DNA of 64,000 nucleotides from Sipunculus nudus (taxonomy: Eukaryota; Annelida; Sipuncula; Golfingiida; Sipunculidae), in assembly GCA_026874595.1 (NCBI GenBank), contig CM049317.1, positions 67,982,118 through 68,046,117 on the forward strand, given 5' to 3'. Below the pieces are notes generated by a model. It was given only the letters and a program-made list of their open reading frames with translations, did no database searches and had not been told where the DNA came from. The position numbers were made by a program, and so were the translations under genes. This document shows positions 57,801 to 64,000 of this stretch, one piece after another (the stretch's first letter is position 1; each line of letters opens with the position of its first letter).

Positions 57801-59125
57801 TAAGCAATACTACAGTACAATGTGAAGCCTTGAAGAAATTCACCGATTTAAATAATCGAATCACTGTTTGAATCATAACATAAAATAAAAAGACATCTTG
57901 AGTATAGGTAGACTGAAGTTTATTTACTTTTTTTTTAGAAAACGTAACAGTTGATTTCTTTGTTAGATATACGTAATTCTAGTTTATATTTTGGTACATT
58001 GTTGCGCTGGGAAGGAACATTGTGATGAAAGATAATTAATTTTCCTCGTGACAAAGTGTACAAGGGTGTATCAATATACCCATACGCTATATAGATACGG
58101 TAGGGGATATGATTTGCATGATGTATTGTCGTATCGAGAAAACACAATGACTGCTAACACATTTTGATAAAATGCTAACTTCAGCTGAAACCTAAGCTTT
58201 AGCTTCTTTAAATTTGTTATTTTGGCCTTATTAGACCCAGCGCAACAATTTCTCGAGGTGCATTTATACCCGTTCAATTTATACAGTTAACTTATTCGGA
58301 ACAACGTGATCAATAGCATGCCAGTGAATTAAGGGATCGAGAATATAGGGGGGAAATCCAGTAAACGAAGGAAAATGTGACTGTGACATTTATAATGCAA
58401 AAAATATAAGAAAACTTTGTAATTTTACACGTTGTTATGATCCTCTGTGTGAGTTAACAAAGTCCACGTGTGTCTGCCTACCATAATAAGATTTCCGCAC
58501 TTACACAAGCTCGAGCCTCGAGAACTCCCCAACATGAAAGAAGATACACAGATGGAACACATGATTGAGGCTTGCTATACGTATGTATAGCGCCACTGAT
58601 CGGGCCTTGTGCAAGCTTATTTTCAATCGTGTATAGGAGTAAGCAAAGGGATTTAGAACAAAAGATTGGCAGATACCATAATATTATAGAGAACGCAATA
58701 TATTGCATGTTTATTTGCCATAGAGGTAGGTGAATAAGTCCCTTTATATAGGCCCTAATTTAAAAAAAAAGTGCGCAAAGTTATTAAAAAAAACAGACAA
58801 CAAAGAGTTAACATTTAATGTAACACTAGGCCAATAACAATTACAACTTTTTGTTGTTATGTTAATCTATCTCTCCATGAGCAAGGCTCTCGCTTAGCTA
58901 CGCTCCGACAGACCATGCTATATCGAGTCCCTCAGCTAGCTATCTTAAACTTTAAGAACAAGCAAAATGATGGGGCCATAATTTGAACGGCCAGTCGAAT
59001 CGAATGTAACAAAAGTAAACAACATAAAATTTTCACACATCTTACGAATAGCATACATACAAAAGAAACTGGATATATAAGTTTATAAGCACGTACATGA
59101 TTGATCAGATTCTCGAAGACGTCCC
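57801..59125. other. CpG-normal non-coding DNA
   Basis: No gene supported. 58870-58935 holds GCTACGCTCCGAC- and AGCTAGCTA-type words but no pairing end was found. Confidence 0.55.
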
Positions 59126-59129
59126 ACCG

Positions 59130-59560
59130 TTGTTCTAACCGCACCATCCGAGTCCGAGTGCAAGTCTGCGGCCTGGGCAGTGCATGGAGTTCAAATCCGA
59201 ATCCTCGAGGTTCGTCTCCGAGTCAAGCTTCTTTGAGCCAGTTCGAGTCAATTAAGAACCCATTCTGTGTCCGAGTCAAATACAAGTCTCCTTATTAAGT
59301 TAAAAGAAATTCCAAATGGGAATGTGTAATGTTATCTTAATTTAACCATGCATTTACTTGAATGTTTAATTACATTTAATTCTCGATGCAGAGCTCAAGG
59401 TTGGCGTGTATATTTTTTTTTTTCGTATCGTTTTTACCACCACGTACATGTCCGAGTCCGGGAACCATCATGTCTAAACTCTGAGCCTCTAAAACAGAAG
59501 ACTCGTGAGCAGATCCGAGTCCAAGTCCGGAGTCACTGCAGGACAGCATATATATTATGC
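59130..59560 (-). repeat. Diffuse GAGTCCGAGTCC-rich cluster, inverted to 54.7-55.0 kb
   Basis: Words such as CGAGTCCGAGTGCAAGTC, GTCTCCGAGTCAAG, TTCGAGTCAATT and GTCCGAGTCAAATAC (59145-59285), then GTCCGAGTCCGGG, ATCCGAGTCCAAGTCCGGAGTC and CGAGTCCAG (59450-59570). They are the complement of the GACTC cluster near 54.7-55.0 kb. The open frame at 59348-59749 partly reflects this repetition and is not taken as a gene. Confidence 0.55.
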
Positions 59561-60556
<996 letters not shown>

Positions 60557-60587
60557 TTTTCCCCCCGGGAGTCAAGGTCAGGGGCTT

Positions 60588-61700
60588 TTTAGCAAACCTG
60601 TGAGCTTATGCGATGGCGCAGCGTCGTCCGTCGGCCGTCGTCCATGGTCCGTACGTATAACCATTGCTATCTCAAAAACCGTCAGAGTTAGCAGCGCAAA
60701 ATTTTATGGAAAAATCAGTCTCACATCAAACCATTTCGGATTGAGCTCATTTTTGGCTATCTGCACTGACTTATATTTTAAAGGAGAATATTACCAAAAA
60801 AAAAAACTATAAAAATCTTCTTCTCCGAAACCGTCCAACCAAATAATTCCATATTTCACAGAAATAATCCCAGAAATAATCTTTCTCAAGTTTGTTCGAA
60901 TGGTTTCAGTTCGGCGATTTTTACCGACTTACTGGAAGCTGAACTGAGTCGTTACCAAAAAAAGCATACTAAAATTTTAATATCAGAAACGGCTGTAGCT
61001 ATTATCACCAAATTTTATGCAAATGTTGGTCACATGAGTCAAATTTGAAATTGAGGTATAGGTGGCGCTACCTGCATCGACCACTTTTGTACGGGGGTCA
61101 TCAGTACATTAACCAATAATTTCTCAGGAGCAGCAAGTACTAGCATTCCCAAATTTTATGCAAAAATCAGTCACATGTCAAACGTTTTGGAATCGAGGGT
61201 TTTTTTTTGGGGCCACCTGCACTAACTTACATTTTACGGGAAAAAAAATATAAAACCTTTAAAATCTTCTCTTAAACTGTTCAGCCAAATTGTTCAATAG
61301 AGAAATGATTCCGGAGATGAGCTCTCTCAAGTTTGTTCAAATGGTTTTGGTTCGATGAATTTTGGCCGAATAACAGTAATTTGAACTTAGTCATTTGGCC
61401 AGGTTAGCATACTAACATTACAAACTAAGAAAGGACAGGAACTAGAATCATGAAGTGTTGTGCAAATGTTGGTTACATGAGCAATATTTAAAAATGAGGT
61501 TCACTGGGCGCCATCTACACCAAGCTGTTTTTTAAGGACAAAAAATCGTTTAATTTTAGCCCCTTTCAGCCACTCAATTAGAAATGTTTTATGAAGAAAC
61601 TAATGGTTTAATTCTTCGCAAACGTAATCCTACTGAAGCAGTCTCACACTTGTATAAAAATATATCTGGTTCATTGATTTTTGAGTCATAAAAAAGCTGT
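60588..61700 (-). mobile_element. AGCAAACC-terminus repeat family H, copy 2 (inverted)
   Basis: Starts TTAGCAAACCTGTGAGCTTATG, then a GTCGTCCGTCGGCCGTCGTCC tract, CCATTGCTATCTCAAAAACC, CTTCTTCTCCGAAACCGTCC, AAGTTTGTTCGAATGGTTT, ATCAGAAACGGCTGTAGCTA and GGTGGCGCTACCTGCAT near 61068. This is the reverse order and complement of 31490-32455. CpGs are retained here and mostly lost in copy 1. Non-coding. Confidence 0.8.
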
Positions 61701-61899
61701 AGTTGGTCTTGTGGCCAAGTAAGCCATTATCAGACTGAAGGGATGCAACAGTGTTTTCTGCAAAACTCTTGGTTCATTGCACAATAATGACTTTAAGTCG
61801 GTCTTTTTCAGGTTTACTTTAATGATTTAGGCTGAATTGTTGGACCATTTTCTTTGAACCACATCATTCGACTGTGAGATACTTTGGTAAACAAAGCTA

Positions 61900-62725
61900 G
61901 TAGATTTATAACAGACTGCGCTCTGTGGGTATATAAGCAGAGCTCTACAGGCAACATAAATAATTGGTGTCCATATATCCAACTCATGTGTATGATAAAT
62001 CTATGAATAAAAGATATCTGTATTATGATTTTGCTTTCAATAGGTATTAGTTATTATTTTTTTATAAAAAAAATTCTTATGAATATTCAGCTTGAAAAAA
62101 AAAACATTGTAGCCAAAGTCTTTCAGTGTGTGTATACACTTTAACCAACAGGCCAAGATAACGTCTGTGTCTATAAATAGCTTGGCAGACTGCCAAGTGT
62201 TTCAGATTTAGCAACAGGCCAAGTGTAAGCCTGTATCTATTTATAGCTTTGGCAGACTGCCAAGTGTATCATATTGGGAAACAGGTCAAGAGTTCAGTCA
62301 GTACAGCCAAGTGCTGGCAAGAGTTCACTCGGTGCAGTAGCTGCAGCTGGTAATTTATTCCGGTTCACTGGGGGCAACTGCCTGCCTCGGCTTAGCATGG
62401 TCAGCCCAGTGCCCCCGACCCAATAGAAGATTGATGAATTTTGCACGGTGTATGCTCCTGCTTTTTCTTAGTGATTTGACATATCAGCCTGAAATTGGTG
62501 TTGCCAAATACGAAGACTTTTTTCCCAGTTTATGTACCTGCTTCTTTCTCAGGACGAATTTGATATATGAGTGAAATTGTGCATATCTATACTTATGCAT
62601 AGCTTCCTCGTATACAAGGCTGGTGGCGCCACCTACAATAATTTTTGCACGGTGTATGCTCCTGCTTATTTCTCAGTGATTTGACATATCAGCCTGAAAT
62701 TATGCACGTCTTCATGTCTCGGATA
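61900..62725 (-). mobile_element. GGTGGCGCCACC host repeat, inverted relative of 28.6-31.2 kb
   Basis: Reverse complement matches 28643-29400 and then, without interruption, 31113-31230. It therefore lacks the CTAG-1 insertion B2. It includes GGTGGCGCCACC at 62622-62633, two GCACGGTGTATGCTCCTGCTT modules, GCCCAGTGC, the GTGCAGTAGCTGCAG block, and duplicated AACAGGCCAAG / GGCAGACTGCCAAGTGT modules at 62150-62270. No coding frame. Confidence 0.75.
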
Positions 62726-62731
62726 GTTTTT

Positions 62732-64000
62732 TAGCTCAGCTGACTGTAAGTCATCTGAGCTATAGCGATCACTCTTTGTCCGTCGTCCGTCCGGCCGTCC
62801 GGCCATCCGGCCGTCTGTCCGTTAACAAGGCACAAATCGTAACCGCTGGACCTGGAATCTTCTTACTTTACATCCAGAGAAATCCAAGAAAAATCTCCTT
62901 GGAAACCTGGAATAAGGTCTCTGTTACCCATATCCTTCGAGCTATGGGGCCCCAAAGTAACCCCCAGAATAGTCAAAAATTTCATACAAAAATTCAATAT
63001 CTCATTAACTACATCACTGATGGTCATGATTTTTGGCATACGTATTGATCATGAGATTTTCCATCAGTTTCTGCAGACTGGTGGCGCCATCTGTATTTTT
63101 TTATTTTTTTACGAATATTTTTCTCTATTTTTGAGACCTTTAAAATGTGGACATCTGTTAACAAGGCACAAATCGTAAAGACTGGACCTAGAATCTTCAT
63201 TCTTGAAATTCTGAGAGACCTGTGAAAAGTCTCCATGGAAACCAGAAAATAGGCCTCTGTTACCCATATCCTTCGAGCTATGGGGCCCCAAAGTAACCCC
63301 CAGAATAGTCAAAAATTTCATACAAAAACTTCAATATCTCATTAACTACATCACTGATGGTCATGATTTTTGGCATACGTATTGATCATGAGATTTTCCA
63401 TCAGTTTCTGCAGACTGGTGGCGCCATCTGTATTTTTTTTTTATTTTTTTACGAATATTTTTCTCTATTTTTGAGACCTTTAAAAATGTGGACATCTGTT
63501 AACAAGGCACAAATCGTAAAGACTGGACCTAGAATCTTCATTCTTGACATTCTGAGAAACCTGTGAAAAGTCTCCATGGAAACCAGAAATAAGGCCTCTG
63601 TTACCCATATCCTTCGAGCTATGGGGCCCCAAAGTACCCCCCAGAATAGTGAAACATTTCATACAAAAACTTCAATATCTGATTAACTACATCACTGATA
63701 GTCTTGATTTTTGGCATACATATTGATCATGATATGTTTCATCAGTTTCCACAAACTGGTGGCGCAACCTGTATTTTTTTATTTTTTACGAATTGTTTTC
63801 TCTATTTTTGAGACCTTTAAAAATGTGAACATCTGTTAACTGGGCACAAATCGTAAAGACTGGACCTAGAATCTTCATTCTTTAAATTCTGAGAGACCTA
63901 TGAAAAGTCTCCATGGAACCCAGAAATTAGGTCTCTGTTACCCATATCCTTCGGGCTATGGGGCCCCAAAGTACCCCCTAGAATAGTAAAAAATTTCATT
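62732..64000 (+). mobile_element. TAGCTCAG-hairpin element with ~338-bp tandem core, runs off the window
   Basis: The left end is a hairpin 62732-62762: arms TAGCTCAG/CTGAGCTA and TGACT/AGTCA around a GTA loop. A GTCCGTCC-rich tract follows, then units starting GTTAAC(A/T)(A/G)GGCACAAATCGTAA at 62821, 63157, 63498 and 63835 (steps 336, 341 and 337 bp). Each complete unit has CCATATCCTTCGAGCTATGG, GGGGCCCCAAAGTA, a CTGGTGGCGCCATCTG-type site (63079, 63418, 63757) and CTATTTTTGAGACC. Small mirrored frames at 63024-63662 are repeat artefacts. The right end lies beyond 64000. Confidence 0.88.

Noticed and set aside
63024-63662. Mirrored small frames (ILGVTLGPHSSKDMGNRGL...)
   Set aside because: They recur with the 338-bp tandem unit and change frame between units; non-coding repeat.

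Overview
This is a eukaryotic, AT-rich and gene-poor stretch with no coding region I can support. The repeat content points to a mollusc, most likely a bivalve: elements with GTCCGTCGTCCGTC-like subterminal repeats and TAGCTCAG/CTGAGCTA hairpin ends, and tandem-repeat-bearing non-autonomous elements. The assignment rests on repeat style, not on a gene. The few long open frames lie in tandem repeats or look like chance, so the window reads as intronic or intergenic DNA.

Layout. 1-21 kb is mostly unique AT-rich DNA with scattered old repeat copies. 21.2-25 kb is tandem DNA: a 147-bp repeat, a ~71-bp satellite and a 24-bp array. 27.8-35.4 kb is a dense nest of interspersed repeats rich in the 12-bp palindrome GGTGGCGCCACC. 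37-39.7 kb holds several copies of the TAGCTCAG-hairpin family. 40-45.8 kb is largely unique and includes short CpG-retaining stretches that could be regulatory. 46-50.8 kb carries two large minisatellites (21-bp and 28-bp units). From about 51.4 kb the base composition changes: CpG, nearly absent to the left outside repeats, becomes common. 52.7-56 kb contains nested terminal-inverted-repeat elements, and 60.6-64 kb is again repeats, including inverted relatives of the 28-32 kb block.

The strongest result concerns two repeat families (called CTAG-1 and CTAG-2 here). Read on the minus strand, intact copies end in a short hairpin, about 7 nt, then CTAG followed by a host T. This matches the 3' end of Helitron-type rolling-circle transposons. 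One 1.7-kb copy (29403-31112) interrupts sequence that is continuous, in inverted orientation, near 62.0 kb, and the junction falls between A and T. The elements carry tandem GGTGGCGCCACC modules and no Rep/helicase frame, so they look like non-autonomous Helitron/Helentron-like elements of the kind known in bivalves with central tandem repeats.

No tRNA, rRNA or CRISPR array was found apart from one tRNA-like segment inside a transposon. All regulatory calls are motif-level and tentative.
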